Assembly: GCA_964523015.1 (NCBI GenBank)
Contig: CAZFXN010000002.1
Location: forward strand, 37,038-101,037
Length of the DNA stretch: 64,000 nt
Source: JAWXBT01 sp964523015
Lineage (GTDB): Bacteria > Bdellovibrionota_C > UBA2361 > J135
Direction of reading: 5' to 3'
Under the pieces are notes generated by a model. That model had not been told where the DNA came from. It saw only the letters and a list, made by a program, of their open reading frames with translations, and did not search any database. How positions within the stretch are numbered: the first letter of the stretch is position 1; every line of letters begins with the position of its first letter. Below, piece by piece: positions 18,995 through 26,979 of the stretch. A program made the position numbers and the translations under genes.

Positions 18995-21220
18995 ATGAAT
19001 AGTGAAGCAACGAGAGAAATCCTCTGGAATGTTGGATCTCTAACAAACGTAACAGCCATGTATATTTTTATGGTCATCTCTATGGTTTTTGGGGCTGTTG
19101 GACTTTTCAGCCATACAGAATTTGTCAAAGGAGGAAAAGCTGACACGCGTCACACTGGTAATTTTCTCGGACGTTCATTAGATCTAATTCGTGATGTAAT
19201 CTTTCAAAGTAAAACTATCCAATCTCCTACACCTGGCGTTGCTCACACCTTTGTCTATCTAGGTTTTCTTGCACTCCTCTTTGCCACCACTGTCGTATTT
19301 ATTCAAAACGATCTTGGTTTTATGATCTATCACGGTAACTTTTACTTAATCGTAACCGTACTTAGTGATGTTTTAGGATTCGGTGTCCTCATCGGTATCG
19401 GAATTTTTGCTCACAGAAGATATATCAAAGGAGCAGATCTAATTCATAATAGAGCAGCAGATGCAGTACTCCTTGGTTTACTTGCTTTATTAATTATTCA
19501 GGGTTTCTGTGTTGAAGGACTAAGAATTCACTACGGAGCGATTACAGGTAATCCTGATAAGTGGGCCAACTATTCGCCATTTGGACTCCTATTTTCATAC
19601 TTTTTTTGGGGGCTCTCAGCCTCTGCCACTACGATGGTTCACTTCTCAGTTTGGTGGTTTCATGCTCTTACTACATTTTTATTTATTGCAATCCTTCCCT
19701 ACACAAAATTCCTGCATATTGTAGCGAGCTCAGCGAATCTTTTTTTTCAAAGAACTTCTCAACATCCCGGCGCATTAAAATTTCCAGGAGATATTGAAAA
19801 AATGGTTGAGGGCGGTGAAGAATTTAGCATTGGGCTAGGCACCATTAAAGACTATACTTGGAAGAACTTTTTGGATCTTGATGCCTGCACAAGTTGCGGA
19901 CGGTGCCAAGATGCATGCCCTGCTTATCGATCAGGCAAAGCTCTTTCCCCAAAATGGATGATACTAGATACTAGGAATCATGCCCTTTCTTTACATGCAG
20001 ATGGAAAACTCGGTGAATCAAAACTTCCAAACACACTTAAGAAAGTTGATAGTTTCTTAACAAAATCCCTCCTTTTAAAACAGAGTGGCGTTACTGCCGC
20101 CTCTGGAGATGAGGGCGGTTATGTCTATGCTGACAACGGCACTTTTCGGGCAGCTAATAAACTAGTTCAGACTTCCGCGATCCTTTTAGGAAAAGATGCC
20201 GATCAAAGAATCTCGGGCGAAGTCATGAATAGTGATGTCTTTTGGTCATGCACAACCTGTATGGCTTGCGTTGAAGCATGTCCTGTTGGAATTAATCATG
20301 TCGAGCAAATTGTAGAGATTCGTCGCAACATGGTCCTTATGCAGGGAGAGGTCCCAACTGAAGCTCAAAAAACCTTAAAAGCACTTGAGAATAGAGGCAA
20401 TCCATATGGACCACCTGAGGGGCGTCTTGATTGGGCAGCAGGATTAGATATTCCGATATTAGAGGCTGGTGCAAGTGTTGATTATCTTTATTGGGTTGGT
20501 TGTGTTTCTGCCTTTGATAAACGAAAACAGAAGATCGCTCAATCCTTAGGGAAAATTATGAAGAATGCTGGGCTCTCATTTGGCATCTTAGGAAAAGCAG
20601 AAGGATGCTCAGGGGATCCAGCTAGGCGATTAGGAGAAGAGAATCTTTTTCAGATGTTAGCAAAGAAAAATATTGAAACGTTAAAATCGATCCGGTTTAA
20701 ATACTTAGTCGCCAACTGTCCTCACTGTTTTAATACAATTAAAAATGAATATCCTCAGTTTGGAAATTTAGGAAATGGCGAGCAGCCTGAGATTATTCAT
20801 CATACAGTCCTACTAAAAAGACTTTTGGCTGATGGAAAAATAAAACTAAAAGATGAGGGAGTAGCTAAAGAGGTTACCTTTCATGATCCTTGCTATCTAG
20901 GCAGAGTTAACGGAGAATACGATGCTCCACGAGAGACACTAAAAGCTATTAAGAGTCTAAATATCATTGAGATGGATGAGAGTAAAAACAAAGCTATGTG
21001 CTGCGGTGCTGGTGGTGGTCATTTCTGGATGGACATGAAGGTTGGCGATCGGGTAAACACAATGCGTACCGAACAAGCAGCCAAGACCGGGGCAGGCACT
21101 GTCGCTACTGGTTGTCCTTTCTGTATGCAGATGATGGAGGATGGGGTTAAGCTTACCAACCGAGAAGAATCAATGGAGGTTAAAGATATTGCAGAGTTGG
21201 TTGCGGATAATTTGGTGTAA
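18995..21220 (+). CDS. Membrane cytochrome b / Fe-S / CCG-domain oxidoreductase (EMO-like)
   Basis: The 741 residues join three parts. Residues about 1-250 form a NarI-like cytochrome b membrane domain with five or six helices and several histidines. Residues about 295-440 hold two 4Fe-4S motifs, CTSCGRCQDACP near 296 and CTTCMACVEACPVG near 418. The rest carries two CCG (HdrD/GlpC-like) cysteine-rich domains, the second ending CCGAGGGHFWMD near 668. This architecture matches the ETF:menaquinone oxidoreductase (EMO) type found in fatty-acid-oxidising bacteria, which passes electrons from ETF into the quinone pool. No etf genes are in the window, so that role is inferred. The gene stands alone. 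Confidence 0.82.
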   Translation: MNSEATREILWNVGSLTNVTAMYIFMVISMVFGAVGLFSHTEFVKGGKADTRHTGNFLGRSLDLIRDVIFQSKTIQSPTPGVAHTFVYLGFLALLFATTVVFIQNDLGFMIYHGNFYLIVTVLSDVLGFGVLIGIGIFAHRRYIKGADLIHNRAADAVLLGLLALLIIQGFCVEGLRIHYGAITGNPDKWANYSPFGLLFSYFFWGLSASATTMVHFSVWWFHALTTFLFIAILPYTKFLHIVASSANLFFQRTSQHPGALKFPGDIEKMVEGGEEFSIGLGTIKDYTWKNFLDLDACTSCGRCQDACPAYRSGKALSPKWMILDTRNHALSLHADGKLGESKLPNTLKKVDSFLTKSLLLKQSGVTAASGDEGGYVYADNGTFRAANKLVQTSAILLGKDADQRISGEVMNSDVFWSCTTCMACVEACPVGINHVEQIVEIRRNMVLMQGEVPTEAQKTLKALENRGNPYGPPEGRLDWAAGLDIPILEAGASVDYLYWVGCVSAFDKRKQKIAQSLGKIMKNAGLSFGILGKAEGCSGDPARRLGEENLFQMLAKKNIETLKSIRFKYLVANCPHCFNTIKNEYPQFGNLGNGEQPEIIHHTVLLKRLLADGKIKLKDEGVAKEVTFHDPCYLGRVNGEYDAPRETLKAIKSLNIIEMDESKNKAMCCGAGGGHFWMDMKVGDRVNTMRTEQAAKTGAGTVATGCPFCMQMMEDGVKLTNREESMEVKDIAELVADNLV

Positions 21221-21247
21221 ATGATTACCAGTTTACGGATCGATTTT

Positions 21248-21286
21248 GCAGTTTGAGTCCGGGTGCAACTTAAGGCCTCAAACTGC
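21248..21286. terminator. Stem-loop between convergent genes
   Basis: A perfect 10-bp stem GCAGTTTGAG / CTCAAACTGC, with an inner CC/GG pair, closes the loop GGGTGCAACTTAA. It lies 28 bases after the Fe-S oxidoreductase stop and just before the DUF4394 gene stop on the other strand, the position of a bidirectional terminator. Neither side has a good T-tract. Nearly the same loop on a different stem recurs at 61599-61626. Confidence 0.55.
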
Positions 21287-21294
21287 CCTTTATG

Positions 21295-22524
21295 TTAAGA
21301 CATTGGTCGAAGCAAATCAATCTTCAACGATTGAGTTGCTTCGTTCCCTTCAAGGTCTGTAGCGGTAACAGTTAGTAGGAGTTTTAATTTTGGAATCTCC
21401 TTACCCTCGTCACTTGTAAAAGCACTCTTTGCTTCGCCTGATAATAGAATAGTCACTTCGTCTTGGCCTGCGTCTGGCAAAGAAAGTGTACCTGTCCCAA
21501 CTTCAAAAGCACCTGAATTTGATAAACCAAGAAGTGCGCTCTGATTTGCATTCAAGGTAAGTGAAAGAGTTGTATCACAAGCTTCGGAGCATCCGATTGT
21601 AGCTTTGACACCCTTATTGATTCCCTTCTTTGCTTTAATGGAGGTATCAGATTGAATAACAACCATAGGTAAAACAACATCTGTTTCAGAAATTGCTATA
21701 TCGCTGATCGTTGTACCGGATGGGAACGAGCCAATAAGTGTTGCATTTCCCCCGGCTATATCTAATGAATATAATTTTGAGAGAGTGTCCCCGCTCTCAG
21801 TTGCTACAACTAGTCCAAAAACTGAACCAATCGCTTTTCCAGCTACCACATCAAATCCGATATTAGTAAGCGGTGCAGTAAGTCCTAGCGAGCCTAAAGA
21901 AGTTATAACTCCACCATTGGGGCTAACAGATCCGTTTGGTCCACCTATGCGCACAAGTATTCCAAGGGTGCTGTCAGTGCCTAAAAGTGTTGTAACAGTC
22001 GCCGATGAAAAATTGTTCGTGTAAGCAACAGCATCAATGTTTGGATTGGCTCCGTTGTTGGCATCTCCGGCGTCGTAGGCCAGAGTGGTGTCAGTGCCAG
22101 CCACTGCCCCAGTATCAGGATTTAGCCGTATATTTTCATCACTTTCAGAAACTATTCGAATGCGGTCCACCACAGGATTGAAATCCATTCCGAATGTTGT
22201 TCCAGCAACAGTATTTGGGCTTCCCACTGCGATAAGTTCCCCTGTTGTGGTGTCAATTGTGTACAATTGTAAAGAAGTCCCGTTTAGACTAATCCCGTAA
22301 AGACCTCCATTAGCAGGACGAAAGTCTATCCCAACTAAGTCTTCACCAGACCCAAGTCCGGTTAACGAAATAGCTGTGACATCAGATGGATTGTTGCTGT
22401 GGAATTGAACCAAGGTGTTAGCCGAGGTAAGACCGAACACTGTTCGATTTGAGTCAGCTAACAAACTCACGGGCAAAATCAAAACGCAAGCAAACAATGC
22501 AACGAAATGTAATATTTTTCTCAT
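21295..22524 (-). CDS. Secreted DUF4394-domain protein
   Basis: The 409-residue product has a signal peptide (KILHFVALFACVLILPVSLLA). Residues about 25-275 match the DUF4394 pattern with repeated beta-propeller-like strands: FGLTSANTLVQF, LVGIDFRPANGGLYGIS, YTIDTTTGELIAVG and GMDFNPVVDRIRIVSE. The last 130 residues look like a separate beta-rich domain. DUF4394 has no established function; secreted or surface location is inferred from the signal peptide. The ATG at 22524 has AAGGAAG 5 bases upstream and is preferred over a TTG at 22542. An FNR-like box lies 97-110 bases upstream. Confidence 0.82.
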   Translation of the reverse strand: MRKILHFVALFACVLILPVSLLADSNRTVFGLTSANTLVQFHSNNPSDVTAISLTGLGSGEDLVGIDFRPANGGLYGISLNGTSLQLYTIDTTTGELIAVGSPNTVAGTTFGMDFNPVVDRIRIVSESDENIRLNPDTGAVAGTDTTLAYDAGDANNGANPNIDAVAYTNNFSSATVTTLLGTDSTLGILVRIGGPNGSVSPNGGVITSLGSLGLTAPLTNIGFDVVAGKAIGSVFGLVVATESGDTLSKLYSLDIAGGNATLIGSFPSGTTISDIAISETDVVLPMVVIQSDTSIKAKKGINKGVKATIGCSEACDTTLSLTLNANQSALLGLSNSGAFEVGTGTLSLPDAGQDEVTILLSGEAKSAFTSDEGKEIPKLKLLLTVTATDLEGNEATQSLKIDLLRPMS

Positions 22525-22620
22525 TTTAGCTTCCTTGATCAATAGTTAAAAAGCGCACTCATAAGTGCAGCTTAGTATTTTAGAGATGATAAATTTAACA
22601 TACCTACTTACTTTATACAT

Positions 22621-22634
22621 ACGATCTGGATCAT
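22621..22634. promoter_or_regulatory. FNR-like palindrome upstream of the DUF4394 gene
   Basis: ACGAT-CTGG-ATCAT matches ATGAT-N4-ATCAT at 9 of 10 fixed bases. It lies 97-110 bases before the start at 22524. Confidence 0.5.
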
Positions 22635-22714
22635 CCCACAAGGGCTGGTGGCTTATGATTCTCTTAGTCCTAACATTTACTGGCGCAACTTTGGTATATT
22701 ATATATGGCGCAGA

Positions 22715-23470
22715 TCAGTCTTTGAACATGAATTCACAATATAATGGGAGATGATCTGATAGTTTCGCCCACTTTTTACCATTAAGTAGAATGGCAGAAT
22801 GGCATCTAAGGTTCCGTGCATAGATCCTATCAAGCTTTAAAATTGGGAAATACGATGGATAGGTGGTTGCATAGGAGCCATGCAGGCATTTGAAACTTTC
22901 ATGAGCAGCAATTTCGTTCTCAATTAAGATCGAGAGCCTACTTGGCCAATCATTAAAATCTCCTGCCAGTATTATTTTATCATTAGAAGCAACCTTAGAT
23001 TTTATTAACTCGCAGATTTTTTTTGTTTGATGCGCTCGACCTCGGTGAACCAGATTTAGATGTACATTAAAGCAGTGCAAGATATCGTTCGATTCTGGCA
23101 GTTCAATTTCAGCATACAACATACCACGTTTTTCAAAGCGATTGGTCGATATATCTGCATTTGAAAATGAACGGATCGGAAACTTACTTAAAATTGCATT
23201 TCCAAAATGTCCTTTGCTTGAAACTGAATTTTTACCGTATGAGAAATGCGACCAAATAGAATCGGCTAAGTATTCAAACTGAGAGCTTGTTATGGCTGGG
23301 TCAGAAGTAGTCTCGTCTGTTTTTTCCCCGCCAACTACCTCTTGCAGAAAAACTATATCAATCGGCAAAGAACGAAGTGAATTACGCATATCGGAAAGAA
23401 CCAAGCGAGCGTTACCTGCGGTCATCCCTTTATGAATATTATAAGATAGAACGTGCAAATATTCAGTCAT
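22715..23470 (-). CDS. Endonuclease/exonuclease/phosphatase family protein (YbhP-like)
   Basis: The 251-residue protein has the EEP fold. LSYNIHKGM near residue 8 holds the conserved Asn, VFLQEV the metal-binding Glu, FNVHLNL the mid-chain His, AGDFNDW the Asp/Asn pair, and SDHLPLYCEF the final catalytic His. It has no signal peptide. Its ATG overlaps the stop of the upstream cardiolipin synthase gene as ATGA (23467-23470). E. coli also pairs ybhP with clsB (ybhO), which supports a lipid-related phosphodiesterase role by context only. Confidence 0.82.
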   Translation of the reverse strand: MTEYLHVLSYNIHKGMTAGNARLVLSDMRNSLRSLPIDIVFLQEVVGGEKTDETTSDPAITSSQFEYLADSIWSHFSYGKNSVSSKGHFGNAILSKFPIRSFSNADISTNRFEKRGMLYAEIELPESNDILHCFNVHLNLVHRGRAHQTKKICELIKSKVASNDKIILAGDFNDWPSRLSILIENEIAAHESFKCLHGSYATTYPSYFPILKLDRIYARNLRCHSAILLNGKKWAKLSDHLPLYCEFMFKD

Positions 23471-24603
23471 AGAAACTTTTTAAACAAAAGAGCAAACTGA
23501 CCAAACAACCTCTGCATTAGTGAAAAGCGCACATAACACTCCGACGTAACTTGCTCTGAATCTTGAATTGCCTTCTGAAAAGCATCAGATATTTGTTTGA
23601 TTGAACTTGGTTCCAGAATGACAACATCAGCTTCAAAATCATGCAGTAAACTACGTTGGTTAAGATTGCTCGAACCTACAATGGCAAGATCGTCAATAAC
23701 GATAACCTTTGCATGCAAAATCGATTTTTTATATTCGTATATTTCGACATTATATTTGAGCAAGAAGTTATAAAATACGCATGATACCCAAGGAAAGAAA
23801 AACACATCAGAAACTGCGGGCACTATAATTTTTATTGAGACTCCTTTTTTAGAGGCATCTCGTAAAGCGCGCAACAAACGAACATTAGGTAGGAAATAGC
23901 TGCACATGACCCAAACTTTATCCTTAGATTGGGCAATCATCTTACATAGTTCTTTGTAATTTCTTTTTCGCTGACGCCAAAAAATATTAAGGCGGATATT
24001 TTGTGATAAAATTCTTCTTTTTTTTAGTAAGGACTTAATGTGGAATCTGCCTTTCTCGCCTCTACTAAGCCATAAATAATCGAAGGCATAACTCAGGTCT
24101 TCCACTCCATTACCTGCAACTTTTACTGACACATCTAGCCAAGCTTTTGACTCGTTCAGCGTTTCGGAATGATTGGCCGAAATATTTCTGCTACCAACAA
24201 AGGCTACCACACCATCAATAATTATCAATTTGGCATGGGCCCGTTTATTAACGTATCCCAACAACTGTAGCGCCGAGAGTTTTTCTGATTTTATTTGAAT
24301 CTTAGACAAGGCCGCATCCCAGGGGAGTCGGTGAAAAACTTTAGTTTGACCACCGGATTCAGTGATCTCCTTGCCAAAATGTGCTATCCAGCCTAACGAC
24401 CCAATTCCATCTACTATTATTCTGACTTCAATATTTCGCTTGGCTGCTTGACATAAAAGGGCAGCAAATCTTTGACCAATCCGATCGTATGAAAATATGT
24501 AGGATTGAAATTGAACAGAGCGCTTGGCTTCATTAATTGCCTCCTCGACAGCGTCAAAATATTCATCGCCTAATAAATAAACGACCTCTTCTTGCCATTT
24601 CAT
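23467..24603 (-). CDS. clsB: Cardiolipin synthase B-like phospholipase D family protein
   Basis: The 378-residue protein has two PLD motifs of the HxK type, HAKLIIIDGVVAFVGSRN in the first half and HAKVIVIDDLAIVGSSNLNQRS in the second, as in cardiolipin synthases. It lacks the N-terminal membrane helices of ClsA, like ClsB. I start it at the ATG at 24603, preceded by GGAAGG and overlapping the upstream stop as ATGA, instead of the TTG at 24618. Both ends are coupled by ATGA overlaps to its neighbours, a tight three-gene lipid module. Confidence 0.87.
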   Translation of the reverse strand: MKWQEEVVYLLGDEYFDAVEEAINEAKRSVQFQSYIFSYDRIGQRFAALLCQAAKRNIEVRIIVDGIGSLGWIAHFGKEITESGGQTKVFHRLPWDAALSKIQIKSEKLSALQLLGYVNKRAHAKLIIIDGVVAFVGSRNISANHSETLNESKAWLDVSVKVAGNGVEDLSYAFDYLWLSRGEKGRFHIKSLLKKRRILSQNIRLNIFWRQRKRNYKELCKMIAQSKDKVWVMCSYFLPNVRLLRALRDASKKGVSIKIIVPAVSDVFFFPWVSCVFYNFLLKYNVEIYEYKKSILHAKVIVIDDLAIVGSSNLNQRSLLHDFEADVVILEPSSIKQISDAFQKAIQDSEQVTSECYVRFSLMQRLFGQFALLFKKFL

Positions 24604-25241
24604 ACTACCTTCCGACAAGTAAGCACTGCTAATGGAGGGAAATTCCTTAAAACTCTCTCCTGTCCCTCAATACTAAACTTATTCCTTAGTGAATCGATCA
24701 GGTTTTTAGATGGCAAAATAGGAGGCAGATAACACTGATAGACAATAAAGAGTCCTTGGGGCTTAAGCATCTCAAAACTAGTTTGAATGACCTGCCGAGC
24801 AATAACGTCTCCACAAACGCTTAACGGAACACATGATATTATTGTATCTATCTCTCCAATCTGTGCAGCAAGCTTCTGTTTTACCTTACTGGCACATGAA
24901 TTAAAGGTAATAAGCCTAGGATCCTTAATAGTATTTTCAAGTGAAGAACAAAGGGGAATATTTCTTTCAAATGCAAAAATTTTAGAATTCGTTGGCATTT
25001 CAGAGAGAAGAGATTCTGTAATAACGCCGTTACCTGGCCCTAACTCAATTAACTTTTGAACCTGATTCAGTTGGATTTTTTTAGTGATTAGTTTGATTGC
25101 TCGATGCGTGGTAGGTGAAAGCGAGCAGACCTGAAAGTCCTTTAAAAAGTTAACCCACAGTGAATCTCTTTTAAAAAAGCCCAACATACTTGATGTTGGG
25201 CTTTGGTCTGTTGCTTTAGAAGCAGGTACTAACAATTGCAT
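24600..25241 (-). CDS. SAM-dependent methyltransferase, phospholipid N-methyltransferase-like
   Basis: The 213-residue protein has the SAM-binding motif KLIELGPGNGVITESLL and the post-motif SCVPLSVCGD, then LKPQGLFIVYQCYLPP. These resemble PmtA-type phosphatidylethanolamine methyltransferases and the related KsgA fold. Placement ahead of clsB supports a phospholipid substrate, but this is inference. The start is uncertain. The ATG at 25241 overlaps the end of csbD by 13 bases. An internal ATG at 25187 lies inside the csbD terminator hairpin. Confidence 0.65.
   Translation of the reverse strand: MQLLVPASKATDQSPTSSMLGFFKRDSLWVNFLKDFQVCSLSPTTHRAIKLITKKIQLNQVQKLIELGPGNGVITESLLSEMPTNSKIFAFERNIPLCSSLENTIKDPRLITFNSCASKVKQKLAAQIGEIDTIISCVPLSVCGDVIARQVIQTSFEMLKPQGLFIVYQCYLPPILPSKNLIDSLRNKFSIEGQERVLRNFPPLAVLTCRKVV
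25173..25201 (-). terminator. Intrinsic terminator for csbD, inside the methyltransferase frame
   Basis: On the - strand, GCCCAACAT (25201-25193), a 5-base loop and ATGTTGGGC (25187-25179) form a perfect 9-bp stem followed by six T. It lies 28 bases after the csbD stop. It falls within the first 20 codons of the downstream methyltransferase frame, and the ATG at 25187 is part of the stem. Confidence 0.85.
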
Positions 25242-25432
25242 GCCTTCTCGAACTCATCTACCTCTTTGTTAGCTTTGTCTTTTGCCATGCCATAGCGCTT
25301 CTCTATCGCGCCAGAAAGTTGATCGCGGCGACCTTCGATGACATCTAAATCATCATCTGTCAGCTTTCCCCACTTCTCTTTTGCTTTACCTTTTAGTACC
25401 TTCCAATTTCCGTTTATTGTGTTTTTATTCAT
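25229..25432 (-). CDS. CsbD family stress protein
   Basis: This 67-residue hydrophilic protein matches the CsbD/YjbJ family: NGNWKVLKGKAKEKWGKLTDDDLDVIEGRRDQLSGAIEKRYG. Members are abundant general stress proteins of unknown molecular role. It ends in CNC, a less usual tail. AAGGA precedes the ATG by about 7 bases. A terminator lies directly downstream at 25173-25201, and an FNR-like box 113-126 bases upstream. Confidence 0.92.
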   Translation of the reverse strand: MNKNTINGNWKVLKGKAKEKWGKLTDDDLDVIEGRRDQLSGAIEKRYGMAKDKANKEVDEFEKACNC

Positions 25433-25544
25433 TGTTTTTCCTTTTTTTAAATAATCAATCGCCTAAATGACGATCAATTTAGTTAAAGCAATTAAAATTA
25501 GTAATTAGATACACTTTACCTCCTCTCCTCATCCTCTACAGTTT

Positions 25545-25558
25545 ATGATCAGGCTCAT
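25545..25558. promoter_or_regulatory. FNR-like palindrome upstream of csbD
   Basis: ATGAT-CAGG-CTCAT matches the island consensus ATGAT-N4-ATCAT at 9 of 10 fixed bases. It lies 113-126 bases before the csbD start, farther than the others, so it may act at a distance or on another promoter. Confidence 0.5.
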
Positions 25559-25641
25559 AAGGTAAAGATCCTTATGCTAGAGCCTCGTTACTCGTTAGTA
25601 GTGAACAATTTATCTAGACATGCTGAAAGGGACTTTAAGCA

Positions 25642-25839
25642 TTATCTATTATCAGTAGCGTCTTCAATATTATCTCCTGCGTCATCAATCGCCTCTTTCG
25701 CTTGATCAACAGTATTATCAATTTTTTCACCTGATCTCTCAAACGGTCCATCCTTATTGTTACAACCAACAATAGTTGACATCAAAGCAGAGATTAAAAC
25801 TAAACTAGTTACACCTCGTAACGTCGTGGCTAATATCAT
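25642..25839 (-). CDS. Small lipoprotein
   Basis: This 65-residue protein has a hydrophobic N-terminus with lipobox IVGC and a short mature part (GPFERSGEKIDNTVDQAKEAIDDAGDNIEDATDNR) that should form an acidic amphipathic helix. Small lipoproteins of this pattern are common near stress genes, but no function is established. A perfect FNR-like box lies 74-87 bases upstream, with TATAGT 17 bases after it on the coding strand, a plausible activated promoter. Confidence 0.75.
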   Translation of the reverse strand: MILATTLRGVTSLVLISALMSTIVGCNNKDGPFERSGEKIDNTVDQAKEAIDDAGDNIEDATDNR

Positions 25840-25912
25840 ATCAATCCAAATAAATGTTAAATTACTAGAAACATTAAGAAATCATAATTACTATAAGGCA
25901 TTATTATTATCT

Positions 25913-25926
25913 ATGATCTTCATCAT
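25913..25926. promoter_or_regulatory. FNR-like palindrome upstream of the small lipoprotein gene
   Basis: ATGAT-CTTC-ATCAT is a perfect match to the island consensus. It lies 74-87 bases before the start at 25839, and TATAGT follows 17 bases downstream on the coding strand. Confidence 0.6.
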
Positions 25927-25932
25927 GCGAAA

Positions 25933-26256
25933 TTAGACTATCTTGCTAGACTTCGAGAACCATAGTCCCAAAGCAACACCTACTCCAACTCCAAGCAGAA
26001 GTGACTTTGTTGGTGAAGTTTTTATATACTCCTCCACAGATTTTTTATAGTCGTCAAAGGTATCTCCAACTTGAGAAATAGACTCAGCGCCTTTTTCACG
26101 TAGCTCTTGGATCGAATCCTTAGCTACTTGCTTTACCACTGGGCCCATCTCCTTTACTTCATTCTTTATCTGCTCTGCGCGGTGCAGCAGATCCTCACGT
26201 GCCTCACCAACAACATTAGCATGAGGAACTTCTTTTCTATTACTAGTTTGTACCAT
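25933..26256 (-). CDS. DUF883/ElaB-YqjD-like membrane-anchored stress protein
   Basis: The 107-residue protein has a long amphipathic helical body and a C-terminal membrane helix with glycines (SLLLGVGVGVALGLWF), the layout of the DUF883 family (ElaB, YqjD). E. coli members tether to the inner membrane and bind ribosomes in stationary phase. The ATG at 26256 has TAAGGAG 7 bases upstream and is preferred over an upstream start at 26274. It follows the peptidoglycan-binding protein gene by 73 bases, which contain an imperfect hairpin (about 26286-26323). Confidence 0.82.
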   Translation of the reverse strand: MVQTSNRKEVPHANVVGEAREDLLHRAEQIKNEVKEMGPVVKQVAKDSIQELREKGAESISQVGDTFDDYKKSVEEYIKTSPTKSLLLGVGVGVALGLWFSKSSKIV

Positions 26257-26329
26257 TTGTAATCTCCTTAACATGTTAGATCTGATCTAATCAGTGAAAG
26301 ATTTATATCTCTCACCGATTAGATTATGA

Positions 26330-26716
26330 TTATTTAATTCCTAATTTAGCTTTTGTTTGATTATCAATTTGACCCGTAATTTCTAGTCCATTACTTCTCT
26401 GAAAATTACGCAGGGCTTGTTGAGTTGAGGCATCTAATTGACCATCAACTTCCATTTCAGCACCGAGAGATCTCAAGGCACCTTGAACATTCTTTATCTC
26501 CTGTGTTGACGATTCATTAAAACGAGCACGAGGAGCGCTCTCATCCCTTTTCATTGGGCGACCGTTCCGCATGTCGTCGCCAGCATGGCGATCAGTTATT
26601 TGATAGGCTCGATCAGATCGTGTTGGCGATCTTTTATTAACATCATCCGCATATGCAAAACTGGCGACATACACAGAGACAGTTAAAGTAATTAACAAAT
26701 ACAGTTTAGCTTTCAT
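26330..26716 (-). CDS. Secreted peptidoglycan-binding domain protein
   Basis: The 128-residue product has a signal peptide ending near FAYA and a C-terminal PG_binding_1 domain (about residues 72-128): EIKNVQGALRSLGAEMEVDGQLDASTQQALRNFQ, then TGQIDNQTKAKLG. The middle is charged and probably unstructured. It should bind the cell wall in the periplasm, with no catalytic domain attached. AAGGAA precedes the ATG by 6 bases. A 38-base perfect palindrome containing an FNR-like box lies 67-104 bases upstream. Confidence 0.83.
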   Translation of the reverse strand: MKAKLYLLITLTVSVYVASFAYADDVNKRSPTRSDRAYQITDRHAGDDMRNGRPMKRDESAPRARFNESSTQEIKNVQGALRSLGAEMEVDGQLDASTQQALRNFQRSNGLEITGQIDNQTKAKLGIK

Positions 26717-26782
26717 AAAATGTTCCTTATATTTTACAATAATAAAGTTAATTGACTTCTCGATATTTATATTACACTAGTA

Positions 26783-26820
26783 AATTCTTTATCTATGATT
26801 CGGATCATAGATAAAGAATT
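26783..26820. promoter_or_regulatory. 38-base palindrome with an FNR-like box
   Basis: Two perfect 17-base arms (AATTCTTTATCTATGAT and its complement) flank TCGG. The centre, 26795-26808, is the perfect box ATGAT-TCGG-ATCAT, 79-92 bases before the start at 26716. TGTAAT and TATAAA lie 18 and 23 bases after the box on the coding strand. The long arms could also form a hairpin in RNA. Confidence 0.65.
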
Positions 26821-26907
26821 GAGAGCCTCGCCATTTTCCTTAATTAAATTCTCATGAGCTTTATTAATTTTATTTTGACCTTCTCTTTCTACTTTTTCCA
26901 AATTCAA

Positions 26908-26921
26908 ATGATCTAAATCAT
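26908..26921. promoter_or_regulatory. Second FNR-like palindrome in the same gap
   Basis: ATGAT-CTAA-ATCAT is a perfect match. It lies 192-205 bases upstream of the peptidoglycan-binding protein gene and 59-72 bases beyond the yciF stop, so its target is unclear. Confidence 0.5.
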
Positions 26922-26979
26922 CTGGTAGATTTTATAGAAGACCCAACATCACATTTCAAGTTTACAAGCTAGTTGGTAT

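Noticed and set aside
26283..26293. TGAT-CTA-ATCA as an FNR-like box before the DUF883 gene
   Set aside because: The spacer is three bases instead of four, and the sequence belongs to a larger hairpin.
26822..26979. A - strand frame of about 46 codons in the gap after yciF
   Set aside because: It has no ATG or GTG start, no ribosome-binding site and no recognisable similarity.
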